A DNA stretch of 43,503 nt from Synergistaceae bacterium. Lineage in GTDB: Bacteria > Synergistota > Synergistia > Synergistales > Aminobacteriaceae. The notes beneath the pieces were generated by a model, which was not told where the DNA came from, searched no databases, and saw nothing but the letters and a program-made list of their open reading frames with translations. Made by a program: the position numbers and the translations under genes. Where the stretch lies: assembly GCA_031274425.1 (NCBI GenBank), contig JAISQE010000065.1, positions 1 to 43,503 on the forward strand. Direction: 5' to 3'. Shown here piece by piece: positions 1 through 7,676 of the stretch (its first letter is position 1; each line of letters opens with the position of its first letter).

Positions 1-13
1 GTGAGAAAAAAGC

Positions 14-88
14 ATGGAGAAAATGAACATGGAGGAAATAGATATGGAAGAAATGGTCATGAAAGAAATGAACACCGAGGAAATCATC
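14..88 (+). repeat. 15-bp tandem repeat spanning the dapH start
   Basis: Five consecutive 15-bp units begin at 14, 29, 44, 59 and 74. The first four each open with ATG and carry a GGAG/GGAGG/GGAAG/GAAAG purine stretch about 8 nt before the ATG of the next unit. They encode five-residue units of the type M-E-E-(M/I)-x. The effect is a ladder of alternative ribosome binding sites and start codons in one frame. Confidence 0.75.
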
Positions 89-766
89 CGCCTGATCAAG
101 GAGTCCAAAAAGAGAACCTTAGCCCGCGCCTTCGTCGCGGGGGACCTCAAGGGACTGGATTGGGGCGAACTCAAATTCGTGGGCGGCGCGGACTTCGGAA
201 CCGTCTACGGAGACTACGAAGCTATCGACGAGGTGCTGCGAAAGCACGCGCGCCGCGTCACCGCGTCGGACGTCGAGGTGCGCGCCCGCAACTCCGCCGT
301 TCCCATGGCCGACCTGACGCGGTACGAGGCCCGGATCGAGCCGGGGGCTATTATCCGGGACAAGGTCGCCATCGGCAAGAACGCCGTCGTCATGATGGGG
401 GCCGTGATCAATATCGGCGCGGTTGTCGGCGAAGGGGCCTTGATCGACATGAACTGCGTTTTGGGCGGGCGGGCGCGCGTCGGCGCCAAATGCCACATCG
501 GAGCCGGAGCCGTGATCGCGGGAGTCGTCGAGCCCGCCTCCGCCACGCCCGTCGTGATCGGCGACAACGTGTTGGTCGGGGCCAACGCCGTCGTCATCGA
601 GGGAGTTCAGGTCGGAGCGGGCGCGGTCATCGCCGCTGGGGCGGTCGTCACGCAGGACGTCCCCCCCGGGGCCGTCGTCGCGGGTTCTCCGGCCAAGATC
701 GTCAAAATGGTCGACGATAGGACCGTCTCTAAAACGCAGATCGTCGAAGATCTGAGGAAATTGTGA
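44..766 (+). CDS. dapH: tetrahydrodipicolinate N-acetyltransferase (DapH)
   Basis: Transfers an acetyl group to 2,3,4,5-tetrahydrodipicolinate in the acetylase branch of diaminopimelate/lysine synthesis (cytoplasmic, trimeric left-handed beta-helix family). The DapH N-terminal domain is followed by hexapeptide repeats; the stretch [11 protein letters not shown], then [20 protein letters not shown] and [11 protein letters not shown] match DapH closely along the whole length. The start is uncertain because the 5' end is a 15-bp tandem repeat with in-frame ATGs at 14, 29, 44, 53, 59 and 68. I chose 44 because GGAGG at 31-35 sits 8 nt upstream; 68 gives the length closest to characterised DapH. 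The stop overlaps the lysC start (TGATG), so the two are translationally coupled. Function is very likely; only the start is open. Confidence 0.93.
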   Translation: MEEMVMKEMNTEEIIRLIKESKKRTLARAFVAGDLKGLDWGELKFVGGADFGTVYGDYEAIDEVLRKHARRVTASDVEVRARNSAVPMADLTRYEARIEPGAIIRDKVAIGKNAVVMMGAVINIGAVVGEGALIDMNCVLGGRARVGAKCHIGAGAVIAGVVEPASATPVVIGDNVLVGANAVVIEGVQVGAGAVIAAGAVVTQDVPPGAVVAGSPAKIVKMVDDRTVSKTQIVEDLRKL

Positions 767-2037
767 TGGGAGAACGGCAAAACGAGATGCTGGTGGTCCA
801 GAAGTACGGCGGCTCCTCCGTCGCGACGCCCGAGAAAATCAAAAATGTGGCGTCGCGCATCAAAAATCGGCTCGAAGCGAAGGAGACCGGCGACGGTTTC
901 AAAATGGCCGTCGTGGTCTCCGCGATGGGCAAGACCACGGATGGCCTGATCGCACTGGCAAAGGAGGTGTCCCCCGCTCCCCCCGCCCGTGAAATGGACA
1001 TGTTGCTGGCGACGGGCGAGCAGGTCTCGGCCGCGCTGCTGGCAATGGCGCTGGGGAACTTGGGGGTGGCGGCCATCTCCCGCAACGCCTTCCAGTTGGG
1101 CATCGAGACCTCGGGGGACCACAGCAACGCGCGTATTCAAGACATCGATCTTTCTTTGTTGCACCGCAGCTTTGAAAACAACAGCGTCGTGGTCATCACC
1201 GGCTTTCAGGGCGTGACCCCCGAGGGAGATCTCACGACGTTGGGGCGAGGCGGTTCGGACACCTCGGCCGTCGCCGTCGCGGCGAAGGCCGTCTCCACGG
1301 GGATGGAGGCGGTATGCGAAATTTACAGCGACGTTCCCGGCATCTTCACCTGCGACCCCAACAAGGTGCCGGGGGCGCGCAAGTTGGACTACATCACTTA
1401 CAAGGAGATGCTGGAGTTGGCCTCTCTGGGGGCGAAGGTGCTGCACATGCGGTCCGTGGAACTGGCGCGCAAATATGGAGTGACGCTTTATTGCGCGTCC
1501 ACTTTTTCCGAAGAAAGGGGTACTTACGTGGTCAAAGAACTTCCCGAATGGCTGGAAAGCCCTGTTGTGACGGGGGTAACCGTCGCGCGCAACCAAATGA
1601 AATTCGTCGTCAAACGCATTCCCGGGGATGGAGACGTTCTGGCCGGGATTTTTCACGCTCTGGCGCTTGCCGGGGTGAATCTCGACATGATATCCACCGC
1701 CGGCGACGACATCTCGTTCCTGACCTTCACCGCCATGGACGGCCACGCCGAAGCCGTCGTCAAAGCCGTGAGCGACTGCATGAACGAGAACGGGCTCACG
1801 GGGTGGGACGTAGAACCGGGCATCCCCGTGACGAAGGTCTCGGCTGTCGGCGACGGAATGAACGCCGCGACCGGCGTGGCGGGGCGCGTCTTTTCCGCCC
1901 TGCGGTCCCGCAAGATCAAAGTGCTGGGAATATCGACCTCGGACATCAACATCTCCGTCCTGGTGGACGACGAGAGGGCGGACGAGACCGTCGCCGCGCT
2001 GGCCGAGGAGTTCGAGTTGACGGCAAAAAATTCCTGA
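766..2037 (+). CDS. lysC: aspartate kinase
   Basis: Phosphorylates aspartate, the first committed step to lysine, threonine and methionine (cytoplasm). 423 aa, normal for a monofunctional bacterial aspartokinase. The N-terminal kinase motif KYGGSS lies near residue 13, with GRGGSDTSAVA and the substrate loop CDPNKVPGARKLDYI further on. Two C-terminal ACT-type regulatory regions follow (GVTVARNQMKFVV onward; VSAVGDGMN onward), the usual site of lysine/threonine feedback. The ATG at 766 overlaps the dapH stop and has GAGG at 754-757; a GTG at 763 is the alternative. The pairing with dapH fits a small lysine/DAP operon, which probably began left of the window. Confidence 0.96.
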   Translation: MGERQNEMLVVQKYGGSSVATPEKIKNVASRIKNRLEAKETGDGFKMAVVVSAMGKTTDGLIALAKEVSPAPPAREMDMLLATGEQVSAALLAMALGNLGVAAISRNAFQLGIETSGDHSNARIQDIDLSLLHRSFENNSVVVITGFQGVTPEGDLTTLGRGGSDTSAVAVAAKAVSTGMEAVCEIYSDVPGIFTCDPNKVPGARKLDYITYKEMLELASLGAKVLHMRSVELARKYGVTLYCASTFSEERGTYVVKELPEWLESPVVTGVTVARNQMKFVVKRIPGDGDVLAGIFHALALAGVNLDMISTAGDDISFLTFTAMDGHAEAVVKAVSDCMNENGLTGWDVEPGIPVTKVSAVGDGMNAATGVAGRVFSALRSRKIKVLGISTSDINISVLVDDERADETVAALAEEFELTAKNS

Positions 2038-2041
2038 ATTT

Positions 2042-2064
2042 AAGCTCGGGGGCGGAGTTTTTTA
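2042..2064 (+). terminator. intrinsic terminator after lysC
   Basis: A 6-bp stem AAGCTC/GAGTTT (one G-T wobble) with a 7-nt G-rich loop is followed by a TTTTATT tract. It begins 4 nt after the lysC stop and overlaps the end of the convergent peptidase gene. The stem is short, so strength is uncertain. Confidence 0.5.
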
Positions 2065-3174
2065 TTCTTCCGCGACGACCCTCAAATGTTGATCGTCGGA
2101 CTGAGTCAGACACTCCGATCCTCGCTCCGTGATGAGGTAATCGTCTTCGACGCGCAATCCGCCCCATCCCTCCACATAAATACCCGGTTCAATGGTGACG
2201 ACATCGCCTACTTTCAGCGTGTCCTTCGAAAGAAACGACAAACGCGGCGCTTCATGGACCTCAAGGCCCAAACCGTGACCGAGTCCATGGATAAAGTTCT
2301 TCTCGTATCCGGCGTCCGCGATGACTTTACGCGCCACGGCGTCGACTTCCTTGCCGGCAATCCCCGGGCGCAAAGCGGCCGCGGCGTCGCGATGAGCTTT
2401 GACCAGAATTCGATCTATTTCGATCGCCTGTTTTTGAGCCCTGCCGACAGCGAAATTTCGCGTGACGTCGCACATGTAGCCGTCCACCATCACGCCATAA
2501 TCCAACGTCACCGTATCTCCCAACGCGAAAGCCTTTTGTGTCGGGCGTCCGTGGCACATGGCTCCGCGCTCGCCCGACACGACGATGAAATCGTCGTGCG
2601 CCCATCCCTTCTCGGCTCCCGCCATTTTGATCTCGTGAAGGAGGGTGCTTTCGAATTCGACCTCCGTCATCCCCACGCGCACCCGGCCCAATACCTTATC
2701 GTACGCTTCACGGGCAATGACGCCAGCCCGCTTGATGGCATCCGCTTCGGCCGCGCTCTTGGTGCGCCGCAAAAATGGAATCAAGGCCGAGGCGTCTTTC
2801 CAGTTTGTGGACACTTTTTTCAGCATGCCTTCAGCTACGCTGTGAAAAAGTTTTTCGGACTCGAACCCCACGGATTTATAGCCGTTTGCGGAGATCATGC
2901 CGGCGACGAACTCGGAAAGCGAAACTTTCGTTTGGACGGTCAGGGCGAAAGGCGATTGAAGGGCCGCCTGGGTTTGGTAACGCCCGTCGGTGATCAGCGC
3001 CTCGCGCTTGTCGTCGATGATCAACGCCGCGCTGCTGCCCCGAAACCCTGAGATATAGTGACAGCTTTCGGAGTTTAATCTTTCGAAAACGATCAAGATG
3101 AACGCATCCATTTCCCTTTCCCGCATCAGTCCCCTAAGTTTTTTCACTCTGTCGCGTATGACGTCGAACTGCAT
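2062..3174 (-). CDS. Xaa-Pro aminopeptidase family protein (M24)
   Basis: Metallopeptidase that removes N-terminal residues before proline, or related dipeptides (cytoplasm). 370 aa, the usual size of the short PepP/PepQ-like members. A creatinase-type N-terminal domain (about 1-130) precedes the pita-bread domain. All five dinuclear metal ligands can be placed: D225 (TLDYG), D236 (CDVTR), H300 (GLGHGLGL), E329 (TIEPG) and E343 (RVEDD). The ATG is preceded by GGAGG on the minus strand. The gene converges on lysC and shares the intervening terminator region. Whether it prefers aminopeptidase or prolidase substrates cannot be read from the sequence. It is the last conventional gene before the AT-rich island. 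Confidence 0.93.
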   Translation of the reverse strand: MQFDVIRDRVKKLRGLMREREMDAFILIVFERLNSESCHYISGFRGSSAALIIDDKREALITDGRYQTQAALQSPFALTVQTKVSLSEFVAGMISANGYKSVGFESEKLFHSVAEGMLKKVSTNWKDASALIPFLRRTKSAAEADAIKRAGVIAREAYDKVLGRVRVGMTEVEFESTLLHEIKMAGAEKGWAHDDFIVVSGERGAMCHGRPTQKAFALGDTVTLDYGVMVDGYMCDVTRNFAVGRAQKQAIEIDRILVKAHRDAAAALRPGIAGKEVDAVARKVIADAGYEKNFIHGLGHGLGLEVHEAPRLSFLSKDTLKVGDVVTIEPGIYVEGWGGLRVEDDYLITERGSECLTQSDDQHLRVVAEE

Positions 3175-3215
3175 ATCGATGACCTCCTGCCCATGATGTG
3201 CTCATGAGATACTAT

Positions 3216-3261
3216 ATAACAAAAGGGCACCCCGGAGGATACCCTTTCGTCGCTCTGTTGA
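3216..3261 (-). terminator. terminator-bearing 46-bp direct repeat, copy 1
   Basis: Identical over 46 bp to 4606-4651. Read on the minus strand it is a textbook terminator: 11-bp stem (AAAGGGTATCC / GGGTGCCCTTT, two wobbles) closed by a UCCG tetraloop and followed by TTTTGTTAT. On the plus strand two base pairs are lost and no T-tract follows, so minus is the functional strand. Identity continues past the hairpin for about 14 bp on the upstream side. This copy lies upstream of the peptidase gene and downstream of the island genes. Confidence 0.75.
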
Positions 3262-3362
3262 GTTCTCAATCGTAGTTGATCCAGGGCAAACGCATCAGGT
3301 ACTGTAAAGGCTCGCATCACTCAAGTGTCTGATTTGAGCGTAAAATTTACCAATTGAGTTAT

Positions 3363-3497
3363 CACTGCTGTCAACTTAAGGGAGAAAACATGAGGAATCT
3401 TTCCATTAGCCAATGCACAAAACCTTGCAAAATCATAATCTGCCATGACGATTCCTCATAAAAGAATATACAAAAATCGTTTAAGTTGACAACAGTG
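3363..3497. mobile_element. MITE-like element with terminal inverted repeats
   Basis: A 17-bp end at 3363-3379 and its inverted partner at 3481-3497 match at 16 of 17 positions (CACTGCTGTCAACTTAA against CACTGTTGTCAACTTAA). A second, nested inverted repeat is perfect over 10 bp (3390-3399 and 3450-3459). The 135-bp length with no transposase is typical of a MITE or deleted IS. On the minus strand a 41-codon frame (3446 down to 3321) opens inside the element behind GAGGAA and runs out through its left end; it may be a transposase N-terminus fused to flanking DNA. No target-site duplication is obvious. Confidence 0.5.
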
Positions 3498-3535
3498 AAT
3501 TTACGATACATAAAACTAAAATCATATAACGTACT

Positions 3536-3883
3536 CTATACATTGGGATTTCTCATTATCAACATACAGGCAATGGTGATTGTCGCCATAGATGCTACTA
3601 CGTCGCGCAAAGATTTGTCGTAACAGATCACTATCCATAATCCGAAGAATGCGGCATATAAAAGCCCCCCTGCCAACTGAAGCCAGAACGGCCAAATTGA
3701 AGGGTGGAAATAATAACGAAAACAAATCAGTACCACCCAAGAAATTAAGAAAAAAATCACAGCTGATTTCATAAAAGGTTGTGGGGGCGCAAAACGTCCT
3801 CTGGAAGAAACAATCAACCAAAATACAACTGTGATTGTAATGTTGCTAAATAAATTAATAGCATTTTTACATAGTTCTTTCAA
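3536..3883 (-). CDS. hypothetical small membrane protein
   Basis: 115 aa, no family recognised. The hydrophobic pattern suggests four membrane helices (around residues 9-26, 38-57, 64-86 and 93-110) with short charged loops, for example CYDKSLRD. This regular pattern is the main reason to believe the frame; an overlapping 99-aa frame (3522-3821) has no such structure. The start is TTG at 3883 with no convincing Shine-Dalgarno site; an internal ATG at residue 38 is possible. It lies in the AT-rich island and its codon use is clearly AT-richer than its neighbours, suggesting foreign origin. The copy-1 terminator follows it downstream on the same strand. Confidence 0.45.
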   Translation of the reverse strand: MKELCKNAINLFSNITITVVFWLIVSSRGRFAPPQPFMKSAVIFFLISWVVLICFRYYFHPSIWPFWLQLAGGLLYAAFFGLWIVICYDKSLRDVVASMATITIACMLIMRNPNV

Positions 3884-4284
3884 GGAAATTATGAATATTA
3901 TGTGGAGATTATTTAATCTTAAGGGAAGTTTTTCTAACGAATATTTTACGATAAAAATTCCCCCTCTAACGAAATGTGAGAGTGTTGTTTTCTAATGATT
4001 TTATCAGAAGAAATCCTTGCGGCAGAAGGATCTTTTTACGTTATATCATTACCTACTTAACGCTCTCAAAATTTTTTGTATTATAACAAACATCAGATTT
4101 TTATAAATAAGCCAAAAGACCTATATCTAAAAATATTGGTTCTACCCCAACTATTTTGCTTCGATCTGGGGATCAAGATTCTTTTATGTCCTATAATGTT
4201 CAATTTGACAAGCATTAATTAAGGAGCGTTTCGCGTTAGCGTCTGGAAGGAACGATTTTCATGGATGGTCAGAGGTCCTACGAA
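3884..4284. other. AT-rich gene-free part of the island
   Basis: About 400 bp without a convincing gene. Two nested inverted repeats are visible: an outer 10-bp pair (3977-3986 with 4059-4068, one wobble) followed by a T6 tract, and an inner ATCCTT/AAGGAT hairpin (4013-4018, 4026-4031) followed by CTTTTT. Either could end plus-strand transcription. A 39-codon plus-strand frame from 4261 behind GAAGGAA runs antisense to the toxin stump and antitoxin; I do not regard it as a gene. Confidence 0.4.
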
Positions 4285-4347
4285 CTAGTCGCTTATAGGC
4301 GAGGAAACGGCATCAATGATCACGTTGTTGTCGATAACAACTTTCAC
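4285..4347 (-). pseudogene. truncated PIN-domain (VapC-type) toxin, N-terminal stump
   Basis: A GTG at 4347 overlaps the antitoxin stop (GTGA), the usual coupling in type II toxin-antitoxin pairs. The frame reads MKVVIDNNVIIDAVSS, the first strand of a PIN nuclease with the first catalytic Asp (VIDNNV), and then stops after 20 residues at a TAG. The rest of the domain, including the other acidic residues, is absent from the following bases in all three frames. It is best read as a deleted toxin beside a surviving antitoxin. Confidence 0.6.
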
Positions 4348-4556
4348 TTAGAAATCCGCTCCTCCCGCAATTTATCGTAATCCAGATCGTTCGGTAAAAT
4401 GCCGATCAGAGCTTTGGCCGAAGCCATCTTATCTACGTTAGCATTCGTCAGCCGTGCGACGCATTTGCCGTCCTGGGTGATGAAAATATCCTGCTTATCC
4501 ACCAGCGCGATATATTTTCCTGCATTGGTTTTAAGTTCTGACACTGAAATCTGCAT
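4344..4556 (-). CDS. Phd/YefM-type antitoxin
   Basis: 70 aa, typical for this family. The N-terminus MQISVSELKTNAGKYIALV is the DNA-binding fold shared by Phd, YefM and VapB-like antitoxins (start strand, then the SELK helix), followed by DIFITQDGKCVARL, the second conserved strand. The C-terminal 25 residues are charged, as expected for the toxin-wrapping tail. The ATG has AAAGG upstream on the minus strand. The partner toxin gene starts inside the stop codon but is cut off after about 16 PIN-like residues, so the antitoxin appears orphaned here. Autoregulation of its own promoter is usual for the family; no operator is evident. Confidence 0.75.
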   Translation of the reverse strand: MQISVSELKTNAGKYIALVDKQDIFITQDGKCVARLTNANVDKMASAKALIGILPNDLDYDKLREERISK

Positions 4557-4605
4557 AATCGATCAACCTTTCATTGACATTCTTTCTTTTATGCTACATA
4601 TCATA

Positions 4606-4651
4606 ATAACAAAAGGGCACCCCGGAGGATACCCTTTCGTCGCTCTGTTGA
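4606..4651 (-). terminator. terminator-bearing 46-bp direct repeat, copy 2
   Basis: Same sequence as 3216-3261: 11-bp stem with UCCG tetraloop (4612-4637) and TTTTGTTAT on the minus strand. Here it lies 18 bp after the stop of the ABC ATPase gene, exactly where a terminator for the importer operon is expected. This copy therefore looks like the original and copy 1 like a duplicate. Confidence 0.85.
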
Positions 4652-4668
4652 ATATTTGCTTTGGGCAT

Positions 4669-5466
4669 TCAGGAAAAAATGGGAACCACGCTTTGCAGCT
4701 CCTGCCCGTGGTGTTCGAAAGTCAGTTTTTTCAGCTCCAGGCCGTACAAGCGATGCAACTCTTCGTGGGTCATGACCTCCGAGGGAGGCCCATAGAGATA
4801 TTCCGTTTTTTGTTCCAGAATGAGAATGCGGCTCGCGACGTGCAGCGCATGGTTCGGCGCGTGGGTCGTCATGACGATGGAAAGCCCCTGCTCGGCCAGT
4901 TGGCGCAGAGTTCTCAGAATCAAGTCCTGGTTTTTGAAGTCCAAGGCCGACGTCGGCTCGTCCAAAACCAGCCCGCAGGGCGCGGAGACCAGAGCCCGCG
5001 CGATCAGAACCAGTTGTCGCTGTCCGCCGCTGAGGCGAGAATAGTTTCTCTGCGCAAGATCGGCAATGCCCAAGCGCAAAAGAGCTTCCTCGGCGTATTT
5101 GTAGTCTCTTGCGCCCGGAACGGCAAAGAGGCCGATCTCCGCGGCTCGCCCCATCACCACCATGTCGAGGACTTTGTAGTCGAAGGCCGGCGTCGAAACC
5201 TGCGGCACGTAGCTCAACCGGCCTCCGCACCGAATGCTTCCCTCAACGGGTTTCACGAGACCGATCAAAAGTTTCAGCAGCGTGGTCTTTCCTCTTCCGT
5301 TGGGCCCCAGAACGGCCATGATCTCTCCTGCCGATAACTCGAAGGAAAAGTTTTTCAAAATCCACTCGCCCTCGGCGGAGTAGCGAAACCCCACACGGCG
5401 CGCGCAAATTAAGGCTTTTTCCGCCCTTTCGTTGTTGGAAGTTTCCCTCTCGATTTTTTCGAACAT
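4669..5466 (-). CDS. FecE/BtuD-type ABC transporter ATP-binding protein
   Basis: Energises import through the permease encoded just upstream (cytoplasmic face). 265 aa. Walker A is GPNGRGKTT (the usual SGKTT Ser is Arg), the signature is LSGGQRQLV, Walker B is LVLDEPTSAL and the switch His is in TTHAPNHA. This is the family that handles iron-siderophores, haem, cobalamin and some oxyanions. ATG at 5466 has GGGGAGGG upstream. Spacing to the permease is 19 nt, and the copy-2 terminator ends the operon. The substrate cannot be told from this subunit. Confidence 0.93.
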   Translation of the reverse strand: MFEKIERETSNNERAEKALICARRVGFRYSAEGEWILKNFSFELSAGEIMAVLGPNGRGKTTLLKLLIGLVKPVEGSIRCGGRLSYVPQVSTPAFDYKVLDMVVMGRAAEIGLFAVPGARDYKYAEEALLRLGIADLAQRNYSRLSGGQRQLVLIARALVSAPCGLVLDEPTSALDFKNQDLILRTLRQLAEQGLSIVMTTHAPNHALHVASRILILEQKTEYLYGPPSEVMTHEELHRLYGLELKKLTFEHHGQELQSVVPIFS

Positions 5467-5485
5467 CTCGACGCCCTCCCCTCTT

Positions 5486-6493
5486 CTATCTCTCGTCCTT
5501 CATCAACCGATACATCAAAAACGCGAAAAGAGGGGTCCCCACCAGCGCGGTGAGCACTCCCATGGGGATTTCCACCTCGACGAGCGTCCTGGCGAGGGTA
5601 TCGACCAAAATCGTATACATCCCCCCCAAAAAACAGGAGAGCGGAATGAGGCGTTTATGGTCGTTGCCCACAAACATGCGCGTGATGTGCGGGACCACCA
5701 GGCCGATCCAGCCCACGACGCCGGCCATCGCCACTGTCGCGGACGCCACCATGGCGACGACCGCCATCACCAACCAACGGGTCCGCGTCACGTCGATGCC
5801 CAGAGACTGGGCTTCCTCGGAGCCCAAAGAGAGCACGTTGATCCGAAAGCGCAGCATCCAGAGCAGCGTCCCCGCCAACAAAAGAGGCGGAGCGGAGCGA
5901 AAGAGCTTGTCGTAAGAGAGGGAAGCGAAGCTCCCCATCAGCCAGACGACGATGGCGGGCAATTTATCGTAGGGGTCGGCTACATATTCGATCAGGGAAA
6001 TGAGGGCCGTGAAAAAAGCGTTGATGATGATTCCGCCCAGCACGAGGCTGAGGGGCGAGGCTCCCCTGCCGCGATTGCACAAAACCCATACGGCGATCAG
6101 CGAGAGGAGCCCGCCCGCATAGGCCAACCCCATCGTCGCCAGAGAGCTTTCGAAAAGCAGAATAGCCAAGACTCCGCCGAAAGCCGCGCCCGTCGAAACC
6201 CCGATCACCTGTGGGCTGACCAGCGGGTTCTTGAGAATGCCCTGCAACGCGGCCCCCGCCATCGCGAGGGTCGCCCCCGCCAACCCGGCTCCCAGAACGC
6301 GAGGTATGCGTATCAACGTCACCACGCGATACTGAATGTCCGTCCAATAGGGCTCCACGGGAGCGATATAAGAGATCAGAATCCCGCACACTTCTTTGAA
6401 AGGTATGATGTAACGCCCCACGGAAAAAGCCGCGAGCAGAGAAAAAAACAAACAGCAAAAAATGCCCGTGTACTCGAGACAACGCTTTTTCAT
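5486..6493 (-). CDS. FecCD-family ABC transporter permease
   Basis: Inner-membrane channel for an iron-complex, haem, cobalamin or similar ligand. 335 aa, a standard length for this family. Several hydrophobic helices are evident, with the family segments RIPRVLGAGLAGATLAMAGA near residue 65, GVSTGAAFGG, and VGWIGLVVPHITRM followed by GNDHKRLIPLS near the C-terminus (the coupling region). Only one permease gene is present, so it would act as a homodimer as in BtuC. The Shine-Dalgarno site is weak. It lies 23 nt after the binding-protein gene and 19 nt before the ATPase gene. Confidence 0.93.
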   Translation of the reverse strand: MKKRCLEYTGIFCCLFFSLLAAFSVGRYIIPFKEVCGILISYIAPVEPYWTDIQYRVVTLIRIPRVLGAGLAGATLAMAGAALQGILKNPLVSPQVIGVSTGAAFGGVLAILLFESSLATMGLAYAGGLLSLIAVWVLCNRGRGASPLSLVLGGIIINAFFTALISLIEYVADPYDKLPAIVVWLMGSFASLSYDKLFRSAPPLLLAGTLLWMLRFRINVLSLGSEEAQSLGIDVTRTRWLVMAVVAMVASATVAMAGVVGWIGLVVPHITRMFVGNDHKRLIPLSCFLGGMYTILVDTLARTLVEVEIPMGVLTALVGTPLFAFLMYRLMKDER

Positions 6494-6516
6494 TCTTGTT
6501 GCTTATCGCGGCATCG

Positions 6517-7623
6517 TCATTTGCTCTGCGTGAATTTCGAATAATTCGCCGCCGTGGCGTTCATGGGCAGCCTTAAAATGCCGTCGATGTCCTCTTGCGT
6601 GGGTTCTTGATTGTAAAGGAATCGGTAGGCCTCGACGATGTCCGACCTCAGGTCCCAGTTGAACGTATCGGGGTGCGCCAGCATGGCGAGCCACTTCCAC
6701 ATCAAGGGGGATTCCTGGTTGGGAGGATCCCAACGGTAACCGCCCAGGGGCATTTTATAGACGTGGCGGTTCTTGATGGCCTTGATGCCTGCCAAGTTGG
6801 CGTTAGCGTAGACGTCGTCCGGCGCGAGGGCGCTTTGAAAGCCGTTGAGCAAAATGATGTCCGGGTCCCAGGTCAGCAGTTGTTCTTCGTTGATCTGCGA
6901 CTCGCTGGGAGAATTTTCGGCAGGATTGACGCCGCCCACCATTTTGATGAAATAGTCGAAGTAACTGTTTTGCCCCCCTATCTGAATCGAGTCCCCATAA
7001 CGATAGAGGTAAACGATCTTGGGGCGCTTGTCTTGCGGGATCGCGGCTACGGCCTTTTCGAGTTGGGCGCGCTCCGAACGATGCCAGTCGAGGATCTTGT
7101 CGGCCCTTTTGGTTTTGCCCAAAGCGGCCCCGAACATGCCGATCCATGTCTCCAGATCCTCCTGCGTCCCGTACTTCAAAAGAGCCAGGTTCAGCTTCGC
7201 CGCCTCTATGGGTTTGACGATGTCGTCCCCCCGGTCCCCCCACTGGAAAACAATGTCCGGTGCCAGGGTCAAAAGAGTCTCCACGTTGGGGGCGAACCCC
7301 TCCCCCATCACGATGTCGCTGTTGATGTTCGCGGAACTGGGGAAGAACTTTCCGAGGATTCCCTCCAACAGCGCGCGTTTGGCCGAGGGATTCATCCCCA
7401 CCAAATGCTGGTCGGTTCCGTCCAAAGCCATGACCATGCTTGCCGCGGGAATGGGCACGGTAACGATCCGTTGCGCTGGTTTGTCCAATTTGACCTCCCG
7501 CCCGTACTGATCGCCGAAAACGACCGAGTCCGCCGCGAACGCGAATCCCGCAAAAAGAGATATCCCGATAAGCGCCGACAACACGATCGTTTTTCCCATA
7601 AATTTCTGCTTGTTGAGATACAT
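6517..7623 (-). CDS. periplasmic metal/corrinoid-type substrate-binding protein (TroA-like fold)
   Basis: Captures the ligand for the FecCD-type importer. 368 aa. An N-terminal signal peptide ends in FAGFAFA with no lipobox Cys, so the protein should be soluble in the periplasm, consistent with a diderm cell. The body has the FecB/BtuF pattern: PAQRIVTVPIPAASMVMALDG near residue 49, ETLLTLAPDIVFQWG, then LTWDPDIILLNG and the closing VYKMPLGGYRWD. ATG at 7623 has AGGAG about 10 nt upstream; an ATG at residue 9 is possible. The motifs do not say whether it binds iron-siderophore, haem, corrinoid, molybdate or tungstate. Confidence 0.88.
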   Translation of the reverse strand: MYLNKQKFMGKTIVLSALIGISLFAGFAFAADSVVFGDQYGREVKLDKPAQRIVTVPIPAASMVMALDGTDQHLVGMNPSAKRALLEGILGKFFPSSANINSDIVMGEGFAPNVETLLTLAPDIVFQWGDRGDDIVKPIEAAKLNLALLKYGTQEDLETWIGMFGAALGKTKRADKILDWHRSERAQLEKAVAAIPQDKRPKIVYLYRYGDSIQIGGQNSYFDYFIKMVGGVNPAENSPSESQINEEQLLTWDPDIILLNGFQSALAPDDVYANANLAGIKAIKNRHVYKMPLGGYRWDPPNQESPLMWKWLAMLAHPDTFNWDLRSDIVEAYRFLYNQEPTQEDIDGILRLPMNATAANYSKFTQSK

Positions 7624-7676
7624 TTTGCATCGTCTCCTTTTAAATTCTCTTAAATTTACTCGTTAAATTCACTCGA

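Noticed and set aside
2086-3051. 321-codon plus-strand open frame
   Set aside because: Antisense shadow of the M24 peptidase, whose metal ligands are all intact.
3344-3504. AATTTAC on both sides of the MITE-like element as a target-site duplication
   Set aside because: On the left it is 12 nt away from the inverted repeat and on the right it is adjacent, so the positions do not fit.
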